The notes under the pieces: generated by a model | Databases searched by the model: none | What the model was told of the DNA's origin: nothing | What the model saw: only the letters and a program-made list of their open reading frames with translations | Made by a program: the position numbers and the translations under genes | Source of the DNA: Micromonospora sp. PLK6-60 | Lineage (GTDB): Bacteria; Actinomycetota; Actinomycetes; Mycobacteriales; Micromonosporaceae | Assembly (NCBI RefSeq): GCF_019890675.1 | Contig: NZ_JAIOAA010000009.1 | Span: 124,001 to 188,000 of the forward strand | Direction: 5' to 3' | DNA: 64,000 nucleotides | Part shown: positions 49,857 through 57,238 of the stretch, one piece after another | Numbering within the stretch: the first letter of the stretch is position 1 | How the letters are laid out: every line of letters begins with the position of its first letter

Positions 49857-51206
49857 GTGGACCGTCAGCAGGAGTTCGTCCTCCGCACGCTGGAAGAACG
49901 GGACATCCGTTTCGTCCGGCTGTGGTTCACCGACGTGCTCGGCACGCTCAAGAGCGTGTCGGTCGCGCCCGCTGAGCTGGAGGCGGCCTTCGAGGAGGGC
50001 ATCGGCTTCGACGGCTCCGCGATCGAGGGCTTCGCCCGGGTCTTCGAGTCGGACATGGTCGCCATGCCCGACCCGACCACCTTCCAGGTCTTCCCGTTCG
50101 AGGGCGGGGTCAGCGGCGAGAGCGCCCGGATGTTCTGCGACATCCTGCTGCCCGACGGCGCACCGTCCTGGGCCGACCCCCGGCACGTGCTGCGCCGGGC
50201 GCTGTCCAAGGCCGCCGAGAAGGGCTTCACGTTCTACACCCACCCGGAGATCGAGTTCTTCCTGCTGGAGAACGGCCCCCAGGACGGGTCGGTGCCGGTG
50301 CCGGTGGACACCGGCGGCTACTTCGAGCACACCACCCACGCGGTGGCCCGGGACTTCCGCCGGCAGGCGGTGCTGGCGCTGGAACGGATCGGCATCTCGG
50401 TGGAGTTCAGCCACCACGAGGTCGCCCCCGGCCAGCAGGAGATCGACCTGCGCTACGCCGACGCGCTGACCACCGCCGACAACATCATGACCTTCCGGCA
50501 CGTGGTGAAGGAGGTGGCGCTCTCCACCGGGGTGCAGGCCACCTTCATGCCGAAGCCCTTCACCGACCAGCCGGGCAGCGGCATGCACACCCACCTGTCG
50601 CTGTTCGAGGGGGAGCGCAACGCGTTCCACGACGGCGGCGACCCGATGAAGCTCTCCAAGGTGGCCAAGTCCTTCATCGCCGGCCTGCTGATGCACGCCC
50701 GGGAATACACCGCGGTCACCAACCAGTGGGTCAACTCCTACAAGCGGCTCTTCCCGCAGGCGCTGCCGGACCGGATCACCGAGAGCCCGGCGTACGTCTG
50801 CTGGGGTCACCTGAACCGGTCCGCGCTGGTCCGGGTGCCGGCGTACGGCAAGCCGAACTCGGCCCGGATCGAGGTCCGCTCGCTGGACTCGGCGGCCAAC
50901 CCCTACCTGGCCTACGCGGTGCTGCTCGGGGCCGGCCTGAAGGGCATCGAGGAGGGCTACGAGCTGCCGCCGGGCGCCGAGGACGACGTCTGGTCGCTGT
51001 CCAGCGCCGAGCGCCGGGCGATGGGTTACGAGGCGCTGCCGGAGAACCTGGCCGAGGCGATCGACGTGATGGCCGGCTCGGAGCTGGTCGCGGAGGTGCT
51101 CGGCGAGCACGTCTTCGACTTCTTCCTGCGCAACAAGCGCGCCGAGTGGGAGCAGTACCGTCGCGAGGTCACCCCGTACGAGCGGCAGCGTTACCTCTCG
51201 CTCTAG
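49857..51206 (+). CDS. glnA2: Glutamine synthetase, GlnA2 type
   Basis: This 449-residue enzyme makes glutamine from glutamate, ammonia and ATP. It has the beta-grasp start (FVRLWFTDVLGTLKSVSVA), the GFDGSAIEGFARVFESDM glycine-loop, EIEFFLLE metal ligands, the ATP motif KPFTDQPGSGMHTHLSLFEG and RIEVRSLDSAANPYLAYAVL. The adenylylation loop (normally NLYDLPPEE) reads GYELPPGAEDDVW, so the usual Tyr is not in place; this matches GSI-alpha/GlnA2-type enzymes. GAGGTG precedes the GTG at 49857. In mycobacteria glnA2 is near glnE and panB, as here. A possible GlnR box lies upstream. Confidence 0.9.
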   Translation: MDRQQEFVLRTLEERDIRFVRLWFTDVLGTLKSVSVAPAELEAAFEEGIGFDGSAIEGFARVFESDMVAMPDPTTFQVFPFEGGVSGESARMFCDILLPDGAPSWADPRHVLRRALSKAAEKGFTFYTHPEIEFFLLENGPQDGSVPVPVDTGGYFEHTTHAVARDFRRQAVLALERIGISVEFSHHEVAPGQQEIDLRYADALTTADNIMTFRHVVKEVALSTGVQATFMPKPFTDQPGSGMHTHLSLFEGERNAFHDGGDPMKLSKVAKSFIAGLLMHAREYTAVTNQWVNSYKRLFPQALPDRITESPAYVCWGHLNRSALVRVPAYGKPNSARIEVRSLDSAANPYLAYAVLLGAGLKGIEEGYELPPGAEDDVWSLSSAERRAMGYEALPENLAEAIDVMAGSELVAEVLGEHVFDFFLRNKRAEWEQYRREVTPYERQRYLSL

Positions 51207-51284
51207 ATCACCGTGGTGCGGTGCCGCTATCGTCTGCGGCACCGCGCCGGCACCCCGCCGCGCGGCGAGGGCGGGAGGCGGCCG

Positions 51285-51710
51285 GTGCTGGAGGATCTGC
51301 TCAGCGGAGCCTGGCAGAGCGTGGTGTTCGGGATCGTCGGGGTGGGCCTGATGGCGGCCGGCTTCGGCCTGGTCGACCTGCTCACCCCGGGGAAGCTGCG
51401 GGAGCTGATCTGGGTGCGGCGCAACGGCAACGCCGCGCTGCTGCTGGCCGCGAACCAGCTCGGCGTCGCCGGCATCGTCTTCACCGCGATCCTGACCAGC
51501 TACGACTCGTTCGGCAAGGGGCTCGCCTCCACGGTGCTCTTCGGGCTGATCGGGCTGGCCGTCATGGCGCTGGCCTTCGTGGTGCTGGACCTGCTCACCC
51601 CGGGCCGGCTCGGCGAGATCATCGGCGCCGACGAGCCGCACCCGGCCGCCCGGGTCAGCGCGGCCAGCCACTTCGGGGCCGCGCTGATCGTCTGCGCCTG
51701 CATCGCCTGA
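51285..51710 (+). CDS. DUF350 family membrane protein
   Basis: This 141-residue protein has four membrane helices in two similar halves: VVFGIVGVGLMAAGFGLVDL and VLFGLIGLAVMALAFVVLDL are both followed by LTPGKL/LTPGRL. That internal repeat with the LLTPG turn is typical of the DUF350 family. Members may be small channels or membrane scaffolds, function unproven. GGGAGG lies six bases before the GTG at 51285; upstream start codons in the frame are less likely. It follows glnA2 on the same strand by 78 bases. Confidence 0.85.
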   Translation: MLEDLLSGAWQSVVFGIVGVGLMAAGFGLVDLLTPGKLRELIWVRRNGNAALLLAANQLGVAGIVFTAILTSYDSFGKGLASTVLFGLIGLAVMALAFVVLDLLTPGRLGEIIGADEPHPAARVSAASHFGAALIVCACIA

Positions 51711-51742
51711 GCGCCGTCGTACCCCGGGGTTAGCCTGCGGGG

Positions 51743-52432
51743 GTGAACCGCACGGATCGGCTCTACGCCCTGGTGGAGGAGTTGCGGGCGGTGTCGCCGC
51801 GACCGCGCAGCGCCCGCTGGCTGGCCACCCGGTTCGAGGTGAGCACCCGCACCGTCGAGCGGGACATCGGCGCGTTGCAGGCTGCCGGGGTGCCGATCTG
51901 GGCGGAGCCGGGCCGCACCGGCGGCTACGCGCTCGACCGGGCGCACACCCTGCCCCCGGTCAACCTGACCCCCACCGAGGCGGTGGCGATGGCCCTGGCG
52001 CTGCACCGGCTGGGCGGCGGCCCGTTCGCCGGTGCCGCCGGCTCCGCGCTGCGCAAGCTGCTCGCGGTGCTGCCGCCGCCCGCCGCCGCCGAGGCGCGCC
52101 GGCTGGCCGGCCGGGTGCACCTGATCGGCGGCGGGCCGGCCACCCCCGTCCCGGCCGCCGTCGCCGACGCGGTCTCCGCGCGGCGGGTGCTCCGCCTGAC
52201 GTACGCCGACCGCGCCGGCGCCGACTCGGTGCGCGACGTGGAGCCGCTGGGCTACCTGGGCAACCGGACCCACTGGTATCTGGTGGCCTGGTGCCGGCTG
52301 CGCGACGGGCTGCGCTGCTTCCGCACCGACCGGATCGTCGCCGTGCGCCCGCTGGCCGAGCCGGTGACCCGGGAGCTGCGCCCCGACGACCTGGACATCC
52401 CGCACGAGGTCCGCCCGCTCAGCCTGGCCTGA
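51743..52432 (+). CDS. YafY-type HTH/WYL regulator
   Basis: This 229-residue protein has an N-terminal DeoR-like HTH (RLYALVEELRAVSPRPRSA, WLATRFEVSTRTVERDIGAL) and a C-terminal WYL domain (GYLGNRTHWYLVAWCRLRDG, then RCFRTDRIV). WYL domains bind nucleic acid or small effectors and often control stress or DNA-damage genes. The GTG at 51743 starts the conserved region. It follows the DUF350 gene after 32 bases and may control the VOC gene downstream. Its target is unknown. Confidence 0.88.
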   Translation: MNRTDRLYALVEELRAVSPRPRSARWLATRFEVSTRTVERDIGALQAAGVPIWAEPGRTGGYALDRAHTLPPVNLTPTEAVAMALALHRLGGGPFAGAAGSALRKLLAVLPPPAAAEARRLAGRVHLIGGGPATPVPAAVADAVSARRVLRLTYADRAGADSVRDVEPLGYLGNRTHWYLVAWCRLRDGLRCFRTDRIVAVRPLAEPVTRELRPDDLDIPHEVRPLSLA

Positions 52433-52530
52433 CCGGCGTGGGATCGGCGGGGAAACACCGACAGGGGGTTGTCGCGGCCGGGGTCGAGGGTGGGGGTGAC
52501 GGTTCAATCCGACGACCCACGGGAGACCCC

Positions 52531-52899
52531 ATGTCCGACACGCCCATCACCTGGTTCGAGATCGGCACCGACCGCCCGGCGGAGGCCGAGCGCTTCTACG
52601 GCGAGATGTTCGGGTGGAGTTTCGAGGAGCAGGGCGGGCCCGCCGCGTCGTACCGGGTGACGGCGGCCGGCGGGGAGCAGGGGATCGGGGGCGCGATCCG
52701 GGTCACCGAGGGGCAGCCGCCCTACGCGATCTTCTACGCCGAGGTCGCCGACGTGGCGGACGCCTGCCGGCGGGCGGAGGCGGCCGGCGGCAAGGTGGTG
52801 TCGCCACCGCGTACCGCGCCGAGCGGTCTGGTCTCCGCCCACCTGGTCGATCCGGTCGGCAACCGGCTCGGCGTCTTCACCCCGCCCACCCCGGCCTGA
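52531..52899 (+). CDS. VOC (glyoxalase) superfamily protein
   Basis: This 122-residue protein is a one-domain VOC protein: ITWFEIGTDRPAEAERFYGE at the start, PYAIFYAEVADVADACRRAE in the middle and SAHLVDPVGNRLGVFTPP at the end. The pattern is that of PhnB/YdcJ-like or SnoaL-type glyoxalase proteins common in actinomycetes. GGGAGACCCC precedes the ATG at 52531. It follows the WYL regulator by 98 bases. Reaction unknown. Confidence 0.87.
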   Translation: MSDTPITWFEIGTDRPAEAERFYGEMFGWSFEEQGGPAASYRVTAAGGEQGIGGAIRVTEGQPPYAIFYAEVADVADACRRAEAAGGKVVSPPRTAPSGLVSAHLVDPVGNRLGVFTPPTPA

Positions 52900-52990
52900 C
52901 CGCCGTCGGGCCGTCTCGCGCTGGTCAGCGTCTCCGGGCGCCGCCACCTGCACCGGCGTACCCGACGGCCGCTACGTGCAGACGGCCTGG

Positions 52991-53028
52991 CAGCGGGCCC
53001 CGCCGGAGACGACCGGCGGGGCCCGCTG
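52991..53028. terminator. 16-bp perfect GC hairpin, two-way terminator
   Basis: CAGCGGGCCCCGCCGG (52991-53006) is followed by a six-base loop and its exact complement (53013-53028). It lies between the converging VOC and 53113 genes. It has no T-tract, as is common in actinomycetes, but the stem is very stable. Confidence 0.75.
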
Positions 53029-53112
53029 TCGGGGGTGCGGTGGCCCGCCGGGCGACGGGCGGCGGCCAGGAGGGAAAGGGACGGCCGGCCCGGGCCCGGC
53101 GGGGCCACCGGG

Positions 53113-53580
53113 TCAGTTGCCGTCCGCGCCCCAGCGCATGTGGTGACCCCGGCCGCCCGGTCCCGGGAAGACCCCCGCGTCGACGGCCTGCTGGATCGCG
53201 TCGGCCTGCTCCTGGGTGAGCTTGCCGTCCTTGACCGCCTGGTCCAGGCGGTCCTTCAGCTTCGCCTGCCGGTCCTCACCGGTCGGGCGCTGCGGCCGGT
53301 CGGCCTGGTGCTGCTCGCGGAGCTTCGCCAGCGCGGCGGTGACCTTCTCGGTCGGTACGCCCAGCTCCTTGGCCAGCGCCTCGGCGAACTCGCCCTGCCG
53401 GTCGGCTCGCTCCTGCTGCCGGTCGGCGCCCTTGCCGGTGCCGCCCTGATCGGTGCTGCTGCTGGCGCTCGGCGTCGGGGTGGCGTCCCCGGCGAAGGCG
53501 GGAGCGGCGATCCCCACCCCGAGTACCCCGGCGGCGGCCAGGCCGGCCAGCAGGTGCTTCTTCGAGATCGTGCGGGACAT
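53113..53580 (-). CDS. Secreted Glu/Gln/Lys-rich protein
   Basis: This 155-residue protein has a clear Sec signal (SKKHLLAGLAAAGVLGVGIA, then APAFAGDA, cleavage after AFA). The mature part is a charged, mostly helical stretch (EFAEALAKELGVPTEKVTAA, LREQHQADR, LDQAVKDGKLTQEQADAIQQ) ending in PGPGGRGHHMRWG with His/Met. The LTQEQADAIQQAVDAG segment is a known repeat in small actinobacterial secreted proteins, maybe metal- or membrane-binding. The ATG at 53580 has GGAGGACCG just upstream. Function is unknown. Confidence 0.78.
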   Translation of the reverse strand: MSRTISKKHLLAGLAAAGVLGVGIAAPAFAGDATPTPSASSSTDQGGTGKGADRQQERADRQGEFAEALAKELGVPTEKVTAALAKLREQHQADRPQRPTGEDRQAKLKDRLDQAVKDGKLTQEQADAIQQAVDAGVFPGPGGRGHHMRWGADGN

Positions 53581-53755
53581 CGGTCCTCCGGTCGATTCCA
53601 GTGATGTGGCCTTGACGTCACCCACCGTGACCGCCGGACCTGGGGGCGACCCGTGGCGACCCTATGAGCCAGCTGGCAATTGCCCCGGTAATGCCGTTGC
53701 GCGGGCGGACCGGTGCGGGGAGGGTGGGCGGGATTCGACGGGACGGAGACCGATC

Positions 53756-54634
53756 ATGGCGGACATCCGGGAGATCGAGCTGGCGGGCCCGGGCGCGGGG
53801 CCGTACGGGATCACGACCGGGCCGGACGGGGCGCTCTGGGTCACCCTGGCCGGGGGCGGCGGGACCGCCCGGGTGTGGCCGGACGGCACGGCGCGGCACC
53901 ATCGCGACGATCCGCCCGACAGCCGGCCGCTGATCATCACCACCGGCCCGGACGGTGCCCTCTGGTACACCCGCTCGGGGGACGACCGGCTAGGGCGGGT
54001 CACCACCGGGGGCGTCACCAGCTCGGTGCCGCTGCCGGCGGGCAGCGGACCGTGCGGCCTCGCCGCCGGTCCCGACGGCGCCCTCTGGTACGCGGCCATG
54101 AACCGCGACACCATCGGCCGGGTCACCCCGGACGGGCGGGTGACCGAGTTCCCGCTGCCGGTGACCGGGGCCTTCGCCTCGATGCTCGCCGTCGGCCCGG
54201 ACGAGGCGCTGTGGTGCACCCTCAACCAGGCCAACGCGATCGCCCGGATCGGCCTGGACGGGCGGGTGCGGCTGCATCCCGTACCGACCGCCGCGTCCGG
54301 CCCGGTCGGCATCACCCTCGGCGCCGACGGCGCGCTCTGGTTCGTGGAGATCGCCGCCGGTCAGCTGGGCCGGCTCACCGTCGACGGCACGATCACCGAG
54401 TTCCCGCTGCCGGACCGGGCCGCGCGTCCGCACGCCGTCGTCGCCGACCCGGCCGGCGGCTGCTGGTTCACCGAGTGGGGCGCGAACCGCGTCGGCCACC
54501 TGGACCCCGCCGGCCGCATCGAGGAGTACGACCTCCCCACCCCGAACTCCGAACCCCACGGCCTCACCCTGGCCCCCGACCACACCCTCTGGATAGCCCT
54601 CGAACAAGGCCCCCTGGCCCACCTGACCCCCTGA
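53756..54634 (+). CDS. Virginiamycin-B-lyase-like beta-propeller protein
   Basis: This 292-residue protein has seven repeated blades of about 42 residues, each with GPDGALW- or DG-LW-type turns (TTGPDGALWVTL, TTGPDGALWYTR, AAGPDGALWYAA, TLGADGALWFVEI, FTEWGANRVG). That fits Vgb, a streptogramin B-opening lyase, and its relatives in the SMP/Vgb propeller group. Candidate active-site residues His in RPHAVV and Glu in FTEWG and a later PHGL/ALEQG are present, but many such proteins are not resistance enzymes. The ATG at 53756 is preceded by GGACGGAGACCG. No signal peptide is seen. It is followed by a long non-coding stretch. Confidence 0.75.
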   Translation: MADIREIELAGPGAGPYGITTGPDGALWVTLAGGGGTARVWPDGTARHHRDDPPDSRPLIITTGPDGALWYTRSGDDRLGRVTTGGVTSSVPLPAGSGPCGLAAGPDGALWYAAMNRDTIGRVTPDGRVTEFPLPVTGAFASMLAVGPDEALWCTLNQANAIARIGLDGRVRLHPVPTAASGPVGITLGADGALWFVEIAAGQLGRLTVDGTITEFPLPDRAARPHAVVADPAGGCWFTEWGANRVGHLDPAGRIEEYDLPTPNSEPHGLTLAPDHTLWIALEQGPLAHLTP

Positions 54635-54901
54635 CCCCCTGACCCCACCGGGCCCGGCGGTACTCCCGCCGGCGGTGGTCCGCGTCGTCGCGCCCGGCGA
54701 CCAGCAGCTGCACCCCATTCAGGAGGCGTTGCGCCGTTGCGTCGAAGTCGTGCCGGGCGCGCCGCCGGCCGGCTCGTCGAGCGTCGCCAGCGAAACGACC
54801 CGGGCGTCGGGCAGATCGTGGCCGCCGCCGTGGCGGGCGTCGAGGCGCTGCGTGGCGGGCTCCGTGAACCCGCAGGTGATGGGTGCAAGCCCATACCGTC
54901 C

Positions 54902-54932
<31 letters not shown>

Positions 54933-55011
54933 GCCGGAAGCCGCACCGCCCGCGTCGCCGCGCCCAGGGGTATCGCCCGTGCCGCACACCCGGGGGTGGT
55001 CGGTGGGCAAG

Positions 55012-55112
55012 CTACGAACTTGATGTCGTAGACGAATCAGGGTGACAGCGAAATCCCGTCCTCGGGGTGCTTCTCCCGTCGAAATGATTCGTTCACGACA
55101 TCAAGTTCGTAG
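55012..55112. repeat. 28-bp inverted repeat with 45-base loop
   Basis: The left arm 55012-55039 (starting CTACGAACTTGATGTCGT) pairs with 55085-55112 over 28 bases with only a two-base mismatch in the middle. The loop is 45 bases. It is far less GC-rich than its surroundings. Its length and near-perfect arms suggest a mobile or structured element rather than a simple terminator. Confidence 0.75.
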
Positions 55113-55290
55113 GCTGCGGGGCGCACCCCCCAACGCCAGCGGGGCTACTGGCTCGCCCCCGCCGCTCCCTGCCGCACCGCGCCCTGCCGCACCGCACCGC
55201 ACCGCGCCCTGCCGCACCGCACCGCGCCGCTCCCTGCCGCACCGCGCCGCTCCCTTGCCGCGCTGCCGGCCGCCATCCCGATCTCTGCGT

Positions 55291-55347
55291 TGATCATGGA
55301 GTTAGCGGCATGGGGAGCGCTCTCCCAAGCCGCTAACTCCATGATCG
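55291..55347. repeat. 18-bp perfect inverted repeat, GTTGATC family
   Basis: GATCATGGAGTTAGCGGC (55292-55309) is exactly inverted at 55329-55346. The loop ATGGGGAGCGCTCTCCCAA is itself nearly palindromic, so the whole 57 bases can fold. It begins with GTTGATC like the repeat at 36671-36765, and may belong to the same family. It lies before the LD-carboxypeptidase stop. Confidence 0.75.
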
Positions 55348-55455
55348 ACCGCGCGACCGCGCGACCGCGCGACCGCACGACCGCACGACCGGGCGGCGGG
55401 GCGGCGGGGCGGCGGAGGCGGCGGGAGGTGGGGAGGTGGGTGGGGCCGGGGGTGG

Positions 55456-56388
55456 TCAGCGGACCGCTGGGGCGACGGTCAACGTGCCGGCGTCCGCGTC
55501 GAGGACGGCCGGGGTGCCGACGGGCACCGTGAGCTGACCGGGTCCGTGACCGATCGGCAGGCCGCCGAGCACCGGCACACCCAGGTCGGCGAGGCGGTCG
55601 GTGAGCACGTCGACCACGGTGGTGTCCCACTCGTCGGCGCACTCGGTGAACTGGCCGACCGCCACCCCGGCGACCCCGTCCAGCACACCCGCGCGGCGCA
55701 GGTGGGTGAGCATCCGGTCGACCTTGTACGGGGGCTCCTGCACCTCCTCGACCAGCAGCACCACGCCGGTCAGGTCCGGCATGTCCGGGGTGCCGATGGA
55801 GGCGGTGATCAGGCAGAGGTTGCCGCCGAGCAGGACGCCCTCCGCCCGACCGGGCACCCGGACCGGGTACGTCTCCTCCGCCGGCACCGCCTCGACGGTC
55901 ACCGGCTCGGTGGTCATCAGCGCGGCGTGCAGCGACTGCGCCGAGCGCAGCGGGGTGCGGTCGTCCCGCCACGCCGCGCCCGGCCCGTGCACGCCGGCCA
56001 GCCGGGCGCCCCGCCAGAGCGCGAACTGCAGGGCGGTGATGTCGGAGAAGCCGGCCACCACCTTCGGGTCGCGGCGGACCGCCGCCATGTCGATCAGGTC
56101 GACCACCCGCTGCGCGCCGTAGCCGCCCCGGGTGCAGACCACCCCGCGGATCTCCGGGTCGGCGAACGCGGCGTTCAGGTCGGCCGCCCGCAGCGCGTCG
56201 TCGCCGGCCAGGTAGCCGTGCCGGGCGTACGCGTTCGGCGCCGGCACCGGCCGCAGCCCCCAACCGGTGAGCAGCTCCACCCCCCGGGCCACCCGTTCCG
56301 GCCGGGTCGGGCCGGACGGCGAGACCAGCAGCACCGGGTCACCGGGGCGCAGGACGGGTGGGCGCAGCACGCTCTCGTCGGCGATCAC
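55456..56388 (-). CDS. LD-carboxypeptidase (S66 family)
   Basis: This 310-residue enzyme is an S66 serine peptidase that trims the terminal D-Ala of peptidoglycan tetrapeptides or related peptides. It shows VLLVSPSGPTRPERVARGVE at the start, GVVCTRGGYGAQRVVDLID, KVVAGFSDITALQFAL (catalytic Ser context), and the late VEEVQEPPYKVDRMLTHLRR with Glu and PIGHGPGQLTVPVGTPA with the catalytic His. No signal peptide is present, so it acts in the cytoplasm in murein recycling. The GTG at 56388 lacks a strong ribosome site. It is divergent from the amidotransferase gene. Confidence 0.88.
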   Translation of the reverse strand: MIADESVLRPPVLRPGDPVLLVSPSGPTRPERVARGVELLTGWGLRPVPAPNAYARHGYLAGDDALRAADLNAAFADPEIRGVVCTRGGYGAQRVVDLIDMAAVRRDPKVVAGFSDITALQFALWRGARLAGVHGPGAAWRDDRTPLRSAQSLHAALMTTEPVTVEAVPAEETYPVRVPGRAEGVLLGGNLCLITASIGTPDMPDLTGVVLLVEEVQEPPYKVDRMLTHLRRAGVLDGVAGVAVGQFTECADEWDTTVVDVLTDRLADLGVPVLGGLPIGHGPGQLTVPVGTPAVLDADAGTLTVAPAVR

Positions 56389-56469
56389 AACGGTCGAGCG
56401 TAACCGCCGGCGGCGGCCCCGGCCGAGCCGTTCCGAGCGGGGACCGGCGCACCCGTTAGCCTCGACGGC

Positions 56470-57237
56470 GTGGCAACCGCGCTGGTGATCGAGAACGACC
56501 CGACGGACGACGTCCGCCGGCTGGGGGAGTGGCTGGTCGAGGGGGGCCTCGAGCTGCGGGTGCTGCGCCCGTACGCCGGGGACGAACTCCCCGCCGACCT
56601 GACCGGGTACGCGGCGCTGGTGGTGCTCGGCGGCGACCAGCAGGCGTACCCGCGACCCGACGGCACCCCCGACGCGCCCTGGTTCCCGCCGCTGGAGGGC
56701 CTGCTGCGCAAGGCGGTCCGGCACCGGGTGCCCACCCTCGCCGTCTGCCTGGGCGCGCAACTGCTGGCCGTGGCGCACGCCGGCCTGGTCGAGCGCAGCC
56801 CGTCCGGCCCGGAGATCGGCCCCGGCGTGGTGGGCAAGCGGGACGCCGCCGACGGCGACCCGCTGTTCCGGTACGTGCCGCTGATCCCCGACGTGCTCCA
56901 GTGGCACGCCGACGAGATCACCGAGCTGCCCCGGGGCGCCACCCTGCTCGCCGCCTCCACCCGCTACCCGCACCAGGCGTTCCGCCTCGGTGACCGGGCC
57001 TGGGGCCTCCAGTTCCACATCGAGTGCGACACCGCGATGATCGCCGAGTGGGCGCGCGACTCGCGGCAGCTCGCCGAGCTGGGATACGACGAGGAACTGG
57101 TGGTGGCGGCCTGCGACCGGGTGATGGCCGACGTGGAGGAGGTCTGGCAACCGTTCGCGATCCGGTTCGCCGCCCTCGCCCTCGGTGAGCTGGACGACGA
57201 CGTGACCCGGCCGACCCTGCCCCTGCTCGGGCACTGA
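56470..57237 (+). CDS. Class I glutamine amidotransferase
   Basis: This 255-residue protein has the class I GATase pattern: VLGGDQQAYPRPDG, the nucleophile in TLAVCLGAQLLAVAHAG, and the His-Glu pair in WGLQFHIECD. It is similar to GMP-synthase-like amidotransferase proteins that work with an unknown synthetase or as gamma-glutamyl hydrolases. It starts with GTG. glnE starts one base after its stop, and both concern glutamine, which may mean a shared transcript. The acceptor is unknown. Confidence 0.88.
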   Translation: MATALVIENDPTDDVRRLGEWLVEGGLELRVLRPYAGDELPADLTGYAALVVLGGDQQAYPRPDGTPDAPWFPPLEGLLRKAVRHRVPTLAVCLGAQLLAVAHAGLVERSPSGPEIGPGVVGKRDAADGDPLFRYVPLIPDVLQWHADEITELPRGATLLAASTRYPHQAFRLGDRAWGLQFHIECDTAMIAEWARDSRQLAELGYDEELVVAACDRVMADVEEVWQPFAIRFAALALGELDDDVTRPTLPLLGH

Positions 57238-57238
57238 G

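Noticed and set aside
55160-55265. CTGCCGCACCGC-type run as a functional repeat
   Set aside because: It is irregular low-complexity sequence without fixed unit or dyad.
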